NCBI GenBank assembly: GCA_050084515.1
Contig: CM114274.1
Location: 2,046,001 to 2,110,000 of the forward strand
DNA length: 64,000 bases
Reading direction: 5' to 3'
Origin: Blasia pusilla
Lineage: Eukaryota; Marchantiophyta; Marchantiopsida; Blasiales
Position numbers and translations under genes: made by a program
Notes under the pieces: generated by a model
Databases searched by the model: none
What the model saw: the letters and a program-made list of their open reading frames with translations, nothing else
Told to the model about the DNA's origin: nothing
Shown here: one piece after another, positions 34,238-45,617 of the stretch
Numbering within the stretch: the first letter of the stretch is position 1
Layout of the letters: every line of letters begins with the position of its first letter

Positions 34238-35331
34238 GTAATTTTCCTCATCCTTATGTTTCATTGCTTCAACCCGTTGGAGTCCGACGGGTTGCATAAG
34301 TGGAAAGCTTGAAGATGGGCATGAATGATTTGAGTCTCTTGCCCCCATCCTCTTTGAGGATTTGGATATATTCTAGCAACTCGTCAAAGTCCGACGGGTT
34401 GCCTGGTAGCCAAGCACACCAGATTAATCCGGGATACTGCGACCGTCTGACATCGACGGGTTGAAAATTGATTGCATGATTTATTTGTTCTACAATCCGT
34501 TGGACTATGACAAGTTGCACAATGAGGGGTAAGAAATCATCCAAGGCCTTAAAGCAACCCGTCAGAGTTGGACGAGTTGTTGGACTGTCCCCTATTTTTT
34601 GGAAACTTCCTGCCGAAGGCAACCCGTTGGACTCCGACAGGTTGCATTTCCCCCAAGGGCAAGTCGTCGGGGTTTGACAACTTGCTTTTAGGCCTCCAAT
34701 TACTACTTAATAGGTCCATTGGGCAACCTGTCGGACTCCGACTGGTTGATATGGGCAGTTTTCATCCGGAAACCAGTCTCGGAATTGAAGTCATTTTACA
34801 ACCCGTTAGAGTCCAACGAGTTGGAACAAAGGAATAGGAGTCATTCTCATGTTGCACCAGAGAGTCATGAACAGAGAGTGCAACCCATCGGACTTCGATG
34901 GGGTGCAACACTCTTTGGAGATTTCAAGGATGGCCAACCCGTTGGAGTGCGACAGGTTGCAACAATCGCTTTCACTTGCAATCTCTTCGACGAAAAATGT
35001 ATTCTCGGCAACCCGTCGGACTTCGATGGGTTGCAACACTTGATGTCAAAGGGCATCTATGTGTTACCTTTTGGATCCCGATGGGTTGACATAATTGCAA
35101 CCCATCGAACTTCGATGGGTTGCAAAGAATATATTTTTTGTCGAAGAGACAACAAGTGAAAGCGATTGTTGCAGCCTGTCGGACTCCAACAAATTGGGCA
35201 TCCTTGAAATCTCCCAAGAGTGTTGCAACCCTTCAGAGTCTCACAGGTTGCACTCTCTATTCATGACTCTCTGGTGCAACCACACAGAAACCGATAGGTT
35301 GCAGTATTCTTACCTTTTTTTGGATTTGCAG
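34238..35331 (+). repeat. Partner-gene intron 2 with about 20 palindromes, copy C
   Basis: Palindromes every 40-70 bp, for example CAACCCGTTGGAGTCCGACG starting at 34270. Many have CpG changed to TpG or CpA. Around 34860-35260 a roughly 200-bp piece is repeated in inverted form: CAACACTCTTTGGAGATTTC near 34906 answers GAAATCTCCCAAGAGTGTTG near 35207. Confidence 0.75.
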
Positions 35332-37375
35332 GATTGTATTCAAGGGGAATGTCACCCACCACTGGATCCAGGATTGCAACAGGGTCAAGAAGGTGCTTAC
35401 GACGCACCCAGCAGAGTACAAGGGATTCCTAGGTGACGATCTAGTCAATGAGATGTTGGCAAAGGGAGCTCAAAAAAAGAAGAAGACTTGGGCAAATACC
35501 TTCATTTCCCAAGATGCAGCCGTCACGGTTCTATGTTGGTTCAAGATCCCAGCCGCCAAGAAGAGCGCTACGTTGGAACTGGAGCGAAGGGAGAACGTCT
35601 CTGTGTCGGAACAGGCTAAATTTATTCAGGCTTTCGTATCTACAGCTACAAAGTACACTGCAAGCAAGATGCAACGTTATATTGCAATTCTCAACCCCAA
35701 ACTTGGCCCAGAGTTCTACAAGGAGCTGAAGGCAATAATCAAGTGCCAGCAGAAGAGAGACGAAGACCCATAGGGTGGGATCAGAGAGAAAGTGTCTATG
35801 GACCGCATGCATAGGTTTGCGCTGTCTGGCATATCCGAGTTTAGGCAAATCCAACTGATGAAAATCAGTCTCGAGGGCAGTGAGGCATAGAAGTGGGCGG
35901 CATACCATCCTCTAGGAGTATCAGATCGAGTGATCTCCCATTGACTACAGGAATGGTCATTCTCGGACGTGCTGCGCCTTCTCGGGAAGTCCATGATATA
36001 TGGGTCTACAAGCGGAGGTGATGAAGATTGAGCCAGTTCCAGAGGAACCAAACCTAGAGGTTGCAAAAGATTTCGAACTGTGGCTTCATGACATCAGAGA
36101 TAAGCCGACGAAAAACCCAGGCTTTCGGATAATGTTCGAGAATCACATCTTCCCTCAGGCATATCTCCATGAGGAAATAGACGCCCAAAAATGGGATTTT
36201 GCAAAGAAGAAGCGGGATCTTTAGGAGCAGGCGGCCGAGTCATCCCGACAGATAGCTGCCCAGTGGATGGTATACAGGTACCTCATCAATTGTGTGAATG
36301 CATGTACTTGGCGCAAATTTCCAACAGCCTGCAAATTATGGGCTTCTCCGCCTGATGGAGATGGATTCTCCATGTACGACATGGAGATGGAATAGGGCAT
36401 GTCTGATTGGGAGGTACTAAATTTGTCCAATCTGGTTGGACTTCAACGACCCAGAGGACATAACAGAAAAAAATTTGCGCGTGGTCTATAATGCAGTGGT
36501 CGCTGGCAGGGATGACATTCTGAACTTTGTGAAGCCTAATGAATTTTTCGAATGAGATCCAGAGGAGAAAGCCCTCGAGACATTGGAGTTGGTGGCAAAG
36601 GTCGTCACCGCCAAGGACAAATCCACAATGGGTTTGAAAGCAAAGGCGAGGGGGTCCAGGAATTCTGAGGCCAAGTCTTCGAGAAAAGAGGATGACTCTA
36701 CAAGGAAAGAGGCGGAGTCATCCATGTGAGAGGGACAAGAGGGCCGGACCTGGTCCTCGGCAAAGAAACTCCTATGGAGTCTGAGGTAACGGAGACTCCA
36801 ACAAGCCGACAGCACACTTGGGAGAAGCGAAAGCGGGAGGCGCCTGGTTCATCCGAGGGAGGAGATAAGGATGTAGAATACACTCCATCATCCTTGGGCA
36901 ATCATAGGGAAATGACCAGCAAGACAAATTTCCTTCTTCACCAGACTCATCTTTTCGATGAATTGCAGAGTTTGAGTTCTCAGGAGTCGACACCTGCCAT
37001 CGAGAAATTGACCGTGCTAGGGCAAAAATTCCTCCAAAATGGGCATGCCCCTAGGATGGTGCATGGGATTGTTGAGGAGGTGGCGGCGGACCTCCTCATT
37101 GCAAATTTGCCTTCTGGGTTTTGTTTGTGGGACAACAATTCGTTTGACACTATCCCACACTAGAATATCCCACTTTCCTATGACCAGATCACTCTGCTCT
37201 TTTCTTTTGTTGACGCGTATCTTAGTGATAGGGGTTGTTTTTTGGTCCTTATTGTGGGAGCAAAGACGAGCTCTTCAACCTTCAGTGTGTGAAGAGATCG
37301 ATGAAGTGGAGGACGGCGCAATCGTGGATCATAAAAAACAAGTACCCACTCAGATCGGCGACGAATCAAGTCCGG

Positions 37376-37984
37376 GTAAGTTCACTTTTTGAACGAATTG
37401 ATTGCAACTCGTCGGAACCACACGAATTGCAAGTAGAATTTCTTTTCCACTTGTATCTGCTATGATGCAACCCGTCTAAAAGCGACAGGTTGCAAGTTCA
37501 CCTACATGTCTCCAATGATTACAACCCGTCGGAACACGACGGGTTGCAAGTAGAATTTCTTTTCCACTTGTGTCTGCAGTGATGCAACCCATCTAAAAGC
37601 GACGGGTTGCTCTCATATTAGGAACTTTTCAACTAGGAACAATTTGATCGAGTTGTAAGCCAACCATCGGACCCCGACACGTTGCGGTTTAGTCCAGCAA
37701 AATGAGCAACCTGTCGGCTTTCGACGGGTTGCTCATCAGCAAAGAATCCTCTTAGAGTTGTTAAGCAACCCATCGGAGTCCAATAGGTTGATGTTCTGTC
37801 AGGCGTATAGAGAAACCTGTTAGGTTCCGATGGGTTGCTAATCACTGGGGACTAGTAGGACGGGTTGAAAAGCAACCCGTTAGATCCTGACGGATTGCAC
37901 ATTGTGTCACTTTATGGAGAGTAGACCACCGGTCTACTACCTTTTTCTTTTCGCTGACATTATTTTTCACGTGCTTTTTCATAG
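37376..37984 (+). repeat. Partner-gene intron 3 with about 11 palindromes, copy C
   Basis: Donor GTAAGTTC and acceptor TTTTTCATAG before ATGGACCAC. Two units of about 120 bp (GCAAGTAGAATTTCTTTTCC at 37428 and 37547) are direct repeats containing palindromes. Confidence 0.75.
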
Positions 37985-38152
37985 ATGGACCACTCATTCT
38001 TCTACTACTTTGTTAGGCCCGAGGACAACTTCCAGGTGTTCCAGATCCCAGATCCAGTGGATCCATGCTCCAATGGGTACAACTTAGATAGTCTGTACAA
38101 TTCCCCCCAATGAATTTTCATGCAAGAAGGGACCCCGTTACTAGGAGGAGGG

Positions 38153-38458
38153 GGCTGGTATTGTGGCAGTAGAGAGGAAGAGAGGAGAGGAAGAGAGGAA
38201 GAGAAGAGAGTCTCTCTTGAAAGAAAAAGGCACAAAGGGAAATTTTATTTTTTTTTAAATTCAAATTTTCTTTTCAACACCAAACTTTTTTTGAAAAAAT
38301 TTGCCTTTTCAACTTGTCAAAACTTTCCTCTCTCCAACCTGTCGAAAACTCTCTTCAAACCAAAAGAGCCCTAGGGGTTGCCAATATCTTCCTCTCTCCT
38401 CTCTCCTCTCTCCTCTCGCCTCTCTTCCTCTTTTCCTCTCCTCTTACCGCTCCCTCTC
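38153..38458. mobile_element. 306-bp non-autonomous derivative (MITE-like) of the two-gene transposon
   Basis: The left part (38163-38230: AGAGAGGAAGAGAGGAGAGG ... GAGAGTCTCTCTTGAAAG) matches the partner-side end of copy A (1-60). The right part (about 38320-38455: CTCTCTCCAACC ... CTCTTACCGCTCC) matches the transposase-side ends of A and B. The internal genes are gone. A 9-bp imperfect direct repeat flanks it: GGAGGAGGG (38144-38152) and GGAGGAAGG (38459-38467). It interrupts the last exon of copy C's partner gene, which is continuous in copy A. Confidence 0.7.
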
Positions 38459-38879
38459 GGAGGAAGGGAAAAGTCACCAGCCTTGATGCAAAGAGTCTTC
38501 GTTGAAAGTCTTTAACTCACGTTCATACTGCGGTCTTCTCTTATGAAGCACCCGCGGCTCATCTTCTAACTTCTTTTCCAGTCTTTTACTACTTTTACAC
38601 AATTCTCACTCTTCCAAGAGAGTCCTTAATCTTCTAACATCTCTTGTCCTCTCATCAGAGTTCTGTCCATCAAGATGTTCACACAATTTTAGTCAAGTAA
38701 GGCTCTTTACTTCCGATATTGAGTCTTTAGTCCTTGCTCAAGGAAGACCCCTATACAAAAAATGCTCTTTCTGTCAAAATTTCAAAAATGCGGGCTTTGC
38801 ACATACCTCCTCACTCAAATGTGAGTTGTCCCGGCAAACATTTTTCGCTTTTACTCTTTTGCCGTAATGTCCTAAGGAC

Positions 38880-39571
38880 TCCTAGCATCTAGTAATTCTA
38901 CAATTTCTACATCATGAGGAGGTTGGCCATGAATGGTCGAAGGTCTGTTGAAAATATTTGGTGTGTTATTCTTCATCCTCTCCCTCCATCCTTCTACAAC
39001 CTTTGAAGAACCTTAAACCTCATTTTGCACTGTAACCTCCGAAGGTACGAAAGGCACTATAGGCGGTTCCTATACACACGGTGGTTTTGCCACCTCAGGT
39101 AATGCAGCAGTATGCTACGCAAACTGTCTCTTCCAATGCTCCTCCATGATTTGGGCTTCAAAGTTCTGGATTGCCTCATTGATTAAATCTTGGGCCTCTT
39201 TTGGTTCTTCGCGTACTTCTGCCCTAATACAACTTACAGAATTGCGCAAATACAGGAGCGCTCAACATCTTCGGCTTGTAGTCGTTCCTTCCTAATAGCT
39301 CTGTTGTGACACACCCCAGTTTTTCAAGCTCCTCATGTCGAACAAGAGCATCACAATCCAATTCCTCCTCTGGCCCCATAGGTAACTCACATGTGATCTG
39401 CCACAAGTCGGCGGTCCAATTATTCGGATGCGCCCAATAATTGTATCCCTTCTTACCAAATTCAATCACCTTGGAGCTCGAATGTAGCTCCGTGAGTAAT
39501 GCCACCAAAGATTGTGACCAATCTGCTCCAAAGAACTGCCACAGAGACCTTTCCTCCAAGGCTTTTCCCAA
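38880..39571 (-). pseudogene. Unrecognised coding remnant downstream of integrase
   Basis: An open minus-strand frame (39571-39224) encodes 115 residues beginning MGKALEERSLWQFFGADWSQ. It is rich in Leu, Glu and Trp and resembles no family I know. Past its stop, the frame continues with LINEAIQNFEAQIMEEHWKR and NTPNIFNRPSTIHGQPPHDV to about 38880, broken by stops. Codon-like quality suggests former protein coding, perhaps an extra ORF of the retrotransposon or an unrelated insertion. From 38500 to 38880 I see nothing else. Confidence 0.35.
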
Positions 39572-39869
39572 TTCACTCGCACTTCATGAGCGCCATGTCT
39601 TCCTTCTGACGGTTCTTTCCCAAACTTTGCAGTGCCCTCTTTGGTCGACTCTTGACGGTTCTGGGTGCTTTTGCCATGAGAAATGAGCAAACTTGCGCCC
39701 TGGTTTGACTACTTAACGCCTAATAACCGCCAGTCTTACATAACGACCGCTCCTTCCGTAACGGCCTCTCAACACTCTTCGCGAGTCGTGGGAGTCCTTA
39801 CTTCACCCGGTATGAAATGTTTAGCGCTGGGTCCTATGCTTGCGCTTTCTCTACCCCCTCCCTCAGTCT

Positions 39870-41077
39870 TCAGGCAGGTGTATAATATCTCCGCACATGC
39901 ATGCCATTCACCTTGGTTGGCAATGCTTCTCCTTTCAACGTTTCCAATTGTAAAGAACCATTTTCAAAAATCTCCAGAACCCGGTAAGGCCCCATGCAAT
40001 TTAACTTCAGCTTCCCTTGGAACTTTAGACAATGGTTGTAAAAAACTAGCACCAAGTCCCCTTCTCTTATTGATTGTGGTCTCATGTTCTTGTCATAGCA
40101 TGTCTTTCTTTGTGCTTGGACAGTCTTTGTATGTCCAAGGGCAAGATGTCTTGGTCCTCCACTGCTATCAGGTCTTCGTTCCTCTGGGCGATGGTAGCCG
40201 ACTCTTCTTGGTCCCTCTCTTCTTCTAAAATTTGGTAGGTTGGCACATCCAATTCAATTGGAACAAGGGGTTGTATTCCGTACGTCATATAGAATGGTGT
40301 GTACTTGGTAGTGACTTTCTCTGCAGTTCGGTATGCCTAGAGGGAAGGAGGAATCTTGGTATCCCAATCATATGAATAGGTGATAGGCAGGCGGTTCAAG
40401 ATTCTACAAATAAGCCCATTGGACTTCTCAATTAACCCATTAGCTTTGGGATTGTATGGATTAGTCTTCCTTTGCTTGATCAAGAAATGGTTGGTCAAAG
40501 CTTCGACCGTTTGGTTCAGGAAATGAGTTCCCCGGTTGCTCACTAACTCCAGAGGACAACCATATCTAGAAATGATCATTTCATATAAAAATTTAGCCAC
40601 TGCCTCAGTGTCATCTTTCCTAGTAGCGACTGCTTCCACCATCTTGGTGCAATAATTTGTAGCAATTAAAATATACTTCATACGGGTTTGCCGATTTCCA
40701 GGTGAGATAGGTCCCACAAAATCGATACCCCACTTCTCAAAAGGGGCTAAGGGAAGAATAGGTACCAAAGGCCAACGGGAGGTGGCTGTGGGCCTTCCTG
40801 CTCTTTGACAAGCATCACACTTTTTTATAAAGAACCTCACATCCCGATACATTGTGGGCCACCAATAGCGTGCGGCCAAGATCTTCTTGACCGTATTCTT
40901 AACTGCGTAATGCCCTCCTCCATCCTTCAAGTACGTAGCAGCCATCACTCGAGGTACTTCCTCCTTCTCCAAGCATCTCTGGTATTCTTTGTCAGTGCCA
41001 AGCTTGAATAACACCGATTGGCAAAGCTTATAAGGCCCTACCTTATGTAAAAACATTGTCTGTTCTTTTGCTGTCAT
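39870..41077 (-). pseudogene. Integrase of the minus-strand Ty3-type element
   Basis: The zinc-binding region is YLKDGGGHYAVKNT...CDACQR, in which the first His of the HHCC set appears lost. The catalytic core has Asp in KWGIDFVGPIS and Glu in NGLIEKSNG. The middle Asp, usually in S-D-R/G-G-T-H-F, is Asn here (LVSNRGTHFLN, near 40535). This copy would therefore be catalytically dead even without its breaks (stop at 40334-40336, frame change near 40290). The C-terminal basic region (MRPQSIREGDLV, GKLKLNCMGPYRV) lies at 40085-39870. Confidence 0.75.
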
Positions 41078-41082
41078 AGGGG

Positions 41083-42679
41083 CTAGAATTTGAAAGTGAC
41101 AAGGAACCGCAAAATGTCCTCATATGAAGATCTTCTCAAGGTTTCTTTGCTTATCAAAAGCAACTCCTCGTCCGGAAAATCATCTTCTAGGGTCTTCATG
41201 AGGTAGGCCTTTGGCGTCCTCAACCGTGATAGGAAATCCGCATTGGTGTGGATTTTTCCTACTCTTGTTACCATGTCAAATGTGAACTCTTGTAGTAAGA
41301 GACTCCACCAGGAAATCCTGCCTGACAAATCTGCTTTGACCACCAAGGCACAAAGCGCAAAATGGTTGACATGAAAAACAAATGGGTACCCCAAAAAGTA
41401 ATGCTGGAACTTCTTGCAATCAAAGACCATTCCCAAGGCCTCCCTCTCCGTAGTAGTGTACTTCTGCTCCGCCACCAAGAGTTTTTGACTTGCATAATAG
41501 ATAGGGTAATCCTTTTTCTTCTCATCTAACTGACTTAGTACTACACCAATAGCAAAGGAAGAGGTGTCTACATACACTTGGAATGTCTTTGCCCAGTCTA
41601 GAGGCCAAAGCATAGGAGTTGTCATCAATGCGTGCTTCAACTCCTCAAATTCCGTTTGACATATTGGCAACCACTCCCACTCCTTGGTCTTCTTCTGTAG
41701 GGTAGTTAAAGGCTTCACCTTTAGCGCGTACTCTTTAATGAATCGGCGATAGTACCCCACATGCCTCAAGAACCCTCTTAGCTCACGAAGATTTGTGGAA
41801 GCTTCCAACTTCAAAATTATCTCTACTTAGCCTTATCCACTTCAATACCGCGCGAAGACACCTGATGGCACAATAGGATATCCTGCTTCATTGCAGTGTA
41901 AGACTTCTCCGGTGCAAAGACAATTTCACCTCTCAGAAACGAGCCAAGGTGAGCTCTAGCTTCTGCAAATGATTGGCAGCCGAGTTGAAGATGCAAAAGT
42001 CATCCAGGAAGATTTCTATGAACCTTCGCAAGTGCTCTTGAAAGATAGAGATCATCATTCTTTGAAAAGTGGTTGGGTCATTGCACATGCCAAAAGGCAT
42101 CACTCGATAAGCAAAAGTACCCCAATCCATGGTGAAAGTAGTCAGGGCCCGGTCTTTTTCTCTTATGGACACTTGATTATAACCGGAATATCTGTCCAAG
42201 AAGGTATAGCTTTCATGACCAGCCACTTTATCTAAGATAGTATCAGTAAAGGGCAAGGGGTGATGATCCTTGAGGGCGGCCGCATTCAACTTCCTATAGT
42301 CTTGACATACCTTGATCTTACCCATTTGCTTCTTCGGAACAATGACTATGGGGGATACCCACTCACTACTAAGTATCGGATAAATGACTCTTGCTTCCAA
42401 CCTCTGATCAATTTCATCTTTGACCATTAAGGAATACTTTGGATTCAATCTATACTACCGCATTCGCATAGGGATTGCCCCGGATTTCAAATCAATTTTA
42501 TGCTCCCTATATTTGGCCGGTACTCTTTTCATCTCATCCATGGTGTAGGCAAACACATCTAGGTACTTCGAAAGCAAAGTTTTATATAGTGAAAGTTCAG
42601 ATGAAGACAAGTCTGCAGATAGACGTAAGGCTTTAGTATCCCTGATCAAGATTTCTTGGTAGTCCTTTTCTTGCACCAT
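41083..42679 (-). pseudogene. Reverse transcriptase/RNase H of the minus-strand Ty3-type element
   Basis: Reverse transcriptase blocks are seen in order: SSEWVSPIVIVPKKQMGKIK, VCQDYRKLNAAALKDHHPLP, SGYNQVSIREKDRALTTF, GTFAYRVMPFGMCNDPTTFQ, and the catalytic FLDD box (IEIFLDDFCIF, near 42010). The RNase H region at 41814-41083 has VDTSSFAIGVVLSQLDEKKK and TTEREALGMVFDCKKFQHY. A frameshift/stop lies between 42455 and 42448, and another break lies at 41932-41815. Confidence 0.8.
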
Positions 42680-42920
42680 CTTCTCCGTGAACTGGTTGGT
42701 AGTGAGCCAAGCTGGCTCCTCCCTTGGACACGACCTGCTTCCCTCTCATTGTAGAAATTCTTCATCTATCTCATAGCACTCCAGAAAGCACACATAGGAC
42801 GAGGACTTTGTGTCAACTTCCCGATCTTGATCCGCGGTATACCCCTCATCTATGGCATTTGTCTCTCCCTAAGACGACCGAGACTTCCAAGACAACTTGA
42901 CCAGCTTCTTGGAAAGTAAA

Positions 42921-43522
42921 TCATCGTCTTTTCCAATCTATATTGACCTGAGCCCCATAAAGCCACGACCTTGCAATGAGTAAGGGGTAACCTGTGACTG
43001 TCAAAGGCTGAAGGACAAGATAGTCCAATAGGAATAGCACCCCTCTTATCATAGTGGGTATCTGGGTAAGCTGCCCCAAGGGCCGCTTACAAGACTGGTC
43101 CGCAAAGCGTAAATACTTATCGGTGGGTTCATAATTAGTGTAACCCAAAGCCTGCGTGGTCTGCTATGTCATGATGTTGATCCCACTCCCGAAATCATAG
43201 GAACCTTCTTGATAGTGTGCCTTTCAATTTCAACCTCTACTTCCAGCGCACCAAGGTCTTCAACTTCTATGTGGAATAGATCCACCATTGGAAGCTTCCT
43301 TGCTCTTGCCTTCTTTTGACGTCCAACCTTCCAACATTGGAGAATTTTCCCATAAATGGGATTATCCATAAGTAATTGCAATAAGAATATATGTTCTAGG
43401 CTGGCAGCCAAATCCTTCAGTAAGTCGTAAGCTTCCATCACCAACGGGGAAGCCACCAAGGTTTCCATTTTTACTTCTTTGTGCTTGTGTAAGGGTCTTG
43501 GCACGAAGACTCCCCTTAGCAT
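42921..43522 (-). pseudogene. Aspartic protease region of the minus-strand Ty3-type element
   Basis: Contains LLQLLMDNPIYGKILQCWK, VEVEIERHTIKKVPM and, after a frameshift at the active-site loop near 43185, GYTNYEPTDKYLRFADQSCK and PLGQLTQIPTMI. The plus-strand element at 58146 has the same segments in one frame. Confidence 0.7.
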
Positions 43523-43704
43523 GTTCTTCCTGAACTTGGTTATGGACTTGCTCCTCTACTTTTGGATGGAAGTACTTTGGGTGATTACGATCAAAAGCCG
43601 GGTCCTCATCACCTTTTAGGATAGCTTTCCCCGCTCAATACGTCTCCACCGCTTTCTTCGTAGATGGAACACTCCGAGAAGAGGAAGACTCTAGGTTCTT
43701 TGCT

Positions 43705-44286
43705 CTCTTAGTCTTCTTCTTAGACTTGGACCTAGTTTCCATTGCAAAGACCTTGTTAAGAAGGTCCTTGGGCCACTCTGAGGACTCTTCGTCGATCTTT
43801 GTTGCAGGGTCTCTTTCCTTAATTTTCAACTTCCTTGGCATCCTTGGTGAGGTGACTTCTTCCATAGCACTAGCAGGACATTAACATCAATCTTGGTTTT
43901 AGTGGGTGCTGTTGGGGTGGTGACATATTTGACCAAAAGCTGTAGCACCTAAGGTTTTGGACACTCCACCGCAATGTGTCCCCCGTTCTTGCAATCTCTT
44001 AGTCTTCTTCTTAGACTTGGACCTAGTTTCCATTGCAAAGACCTTGTTGAGAAGGTCCTTGGGCCCATCTGAGGACTCTTTGTCGATCTTTGTTGCAGGG
44101 TCTCTTTCCTTAATTTTCAACTTCCTTGGCATCCTTGGTGGGGTGACTCTTCCATAGCACTAGCACCACATTAACATCAGTCTTGGTTGTAGTGGGTGCT
44201 GTTGGGGTGGTGACATATTTGACCAAAAGACATAGCACCTAAGGTTCTAGACACTCCACCGCAGTGTGTCCCCCGTTCTTGCAATT
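43705..44286 (-). repeat. 291-bp tandem duplication in gag
   Basis: Units 43705-43995 and 43996-44286 are about 95% identical; both start CTCTTAGTCTTCTTCTTAGA and end CCCCGTTCTTGCAAT. 291 is a multiple of three, so the duplication kept frame when made. The unit spans part of the last zinc knuckle and the following basic linker. Confidence 0.85.
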
Positions 44287-44341
44287 ATCACACAAGGGAT
44301 TCAACCCCACTGGTCTCTTTGGGTTGCGGCAATTGTTTGCG

Positions 44342-45617
44342 TGTGATACCTGCAATTTTGTACTTTTGAAGATTTAGAGCTTTTTATTCGAAGAAAACTT
44401 GTGTATACATAATGGTTTTGGATATTATGGATGTGTAGTAGAAGAATGAGTAATATTGGAAGAGATCACGAAGCTCCTAGGACAAGGCAGAGAGGTGGAA
44501 GATCAAGGATTTGCCTTAGAGGAGAGGGAAATGTAGTAATGAGGTCTAAAGACTCGGACCGGAGCTTGGAAAAGTCAACGAAGCCCTATTCAGAACTTTT
44601 TCAGGAAGTGCTTTGCTCTTGAACAAAGCATGAAGACCAAGAGGAAGAAGTACTTTGCTCTTCAACAAAGCACGAAGCACTTGAAACCAGAGCGAAGAAT
44701 GGAGTGCTTCGTCTTCAGATAAGGAGAAAGAGCTTCGTCCCCAAGTGAAGCAAAAGAGGTCCAAACTTCGTAGCAAAGCAAAGCTAAGACTCGAAGTGAT
44801 TTCAAGCGGCATAATGATAGAATAGTTAGACTAGGAAGAGGCGCAAATTTTTGTATCAGATAGGAAGTTAATACAATTATGCTCAGCAGATTCACAAGGA
44901 TCATAGGAAAAAAATGAGCACCATAGATCTAGGTAGTTACAATTGTTGAAGAGACACCAGATTCCTCAAGAACGCTTCGAATCCTTAGAACCACTCCTAC
45001 TTCGGAGAATATTTAAGAAGCATGAAAGTAACTATCATCATCATTCTCTCACAAAGTCCTTATGCTGTAGGAATGGTCCGAGCAAGAGAGTAGTACCCTC
45101 TCGTGTTTGTACACACTTTTGAAGCTTTCTCATTCTTGATGGAGTAGTAAAGTACTCATTTCTTCATTCTGATGTGCGATGCATATGTCTGAGTATTCTC
45201 ATTGGGTCTGCAGAGTGAAGAGTGAATCAGGAGAACCTTTTCATCAATAGAATAATCAACACGGAGTTGTAAGAAATTTGTTCGACAGAGAGTAGCCTGC
45301 CTAGACGGATTAAGTTCCGAAAGTAGGAGAAGCCAGCTTCTTGTTGAGGTCTCTGTGAGGTTCTTTGATGTTGAGTGAAGATCTACTTGAGCGTGATTTC
45401 AACTTCACTAGAGATAATAGAGGAAAGAAATATTGGTACTAAGAGAGATCTGAAGACATTGATAAGTCATTGAATGTGAATTATATACACTTAATTACAA
45501 CTATTGCAAGATAAATGACATCATGACCTCTCTTTTCACATAATCGCGATTCTCTTGGGGATCAAACTCATTAAATTACTCTATAAACATCAATTTTAAA
45601 ACCACTTGTACATTACA
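44342..45617 (+). repeat. Solo LTR nested in gag of its own family
   Basis: It begins TGTGATACCTGCAATTTTG and ends CTTGTACATTACA, colinear with the LTRs at 7941 and 58146 but with no internal region. Flanks are TTGCG before and TTGCC after (4 of 5 bases match), consistent with a 5-bp target duplication. Joining the flanks restores the second zinc knuckle of the surrounding gag. It contains the TATA-like ATATTTAAG (near 45006) and CAAAGC/GAAGC-rich U3. Confidence 0.85.

Larger units (their letters stand above)
31839..38493 (+). mobile_element. Two-gene Mutator-like DNA transposon, copy C (partner half)
   Basis: It contains the first 63 bp of the transposase gene on minus (31839-31901), the divergent promoter (to about 33036) and the partner gene on plus (33037 to about 38493). 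The rest of its transposase would lie beyond copies B and A, outside the window. The right side ends where a minus-strand Ty3 element begins. A 306-bp derivative of the same family is inserted at 38153. Confidence 0.65.
33037..38493 (+). pseudogene. ParB-like/beta-class methyltransferase-like partner gene, copy C
   Basis: Exon 1 (33037-33676) encodes the charged coiled coil and an acidic tail ending LDTDPIFEQ. Exon 2 (33765-34237) carries the ParB-like region (MWDGNHMYMA). Exon 3 (35332-37375) carries the long middle region (EYKGFLGDDLVNEML, NPKLGPEFYKELKA, FELWLHDIRDKPTKNPGF) and ANLPSGFCLWDNN, where the first acidic residue of the motif is Asn. Exon 4 starts ATGGACCAC at 37985. Splice sites at 33677/33764, 34238/35331 and 37376/37984 are canonical, which gives the clearest gene model. 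Breaks include TAG near 34114, stops near 35771, 36221 and 36392, a frame change near 37235, and the 306-bp insertion at 38153. A return to exon 4 sequence follows (GGGAAAAGTCACCAG). Confidence 0.6.

Noticed and set aside
38153-38458. Simple GA/CT-rich microsatellite
   Set aside because: The two ends match the two different termini of the large element and there is a flanking 9-bp repeat, so it is an insertion and not just low-complexity DNA.
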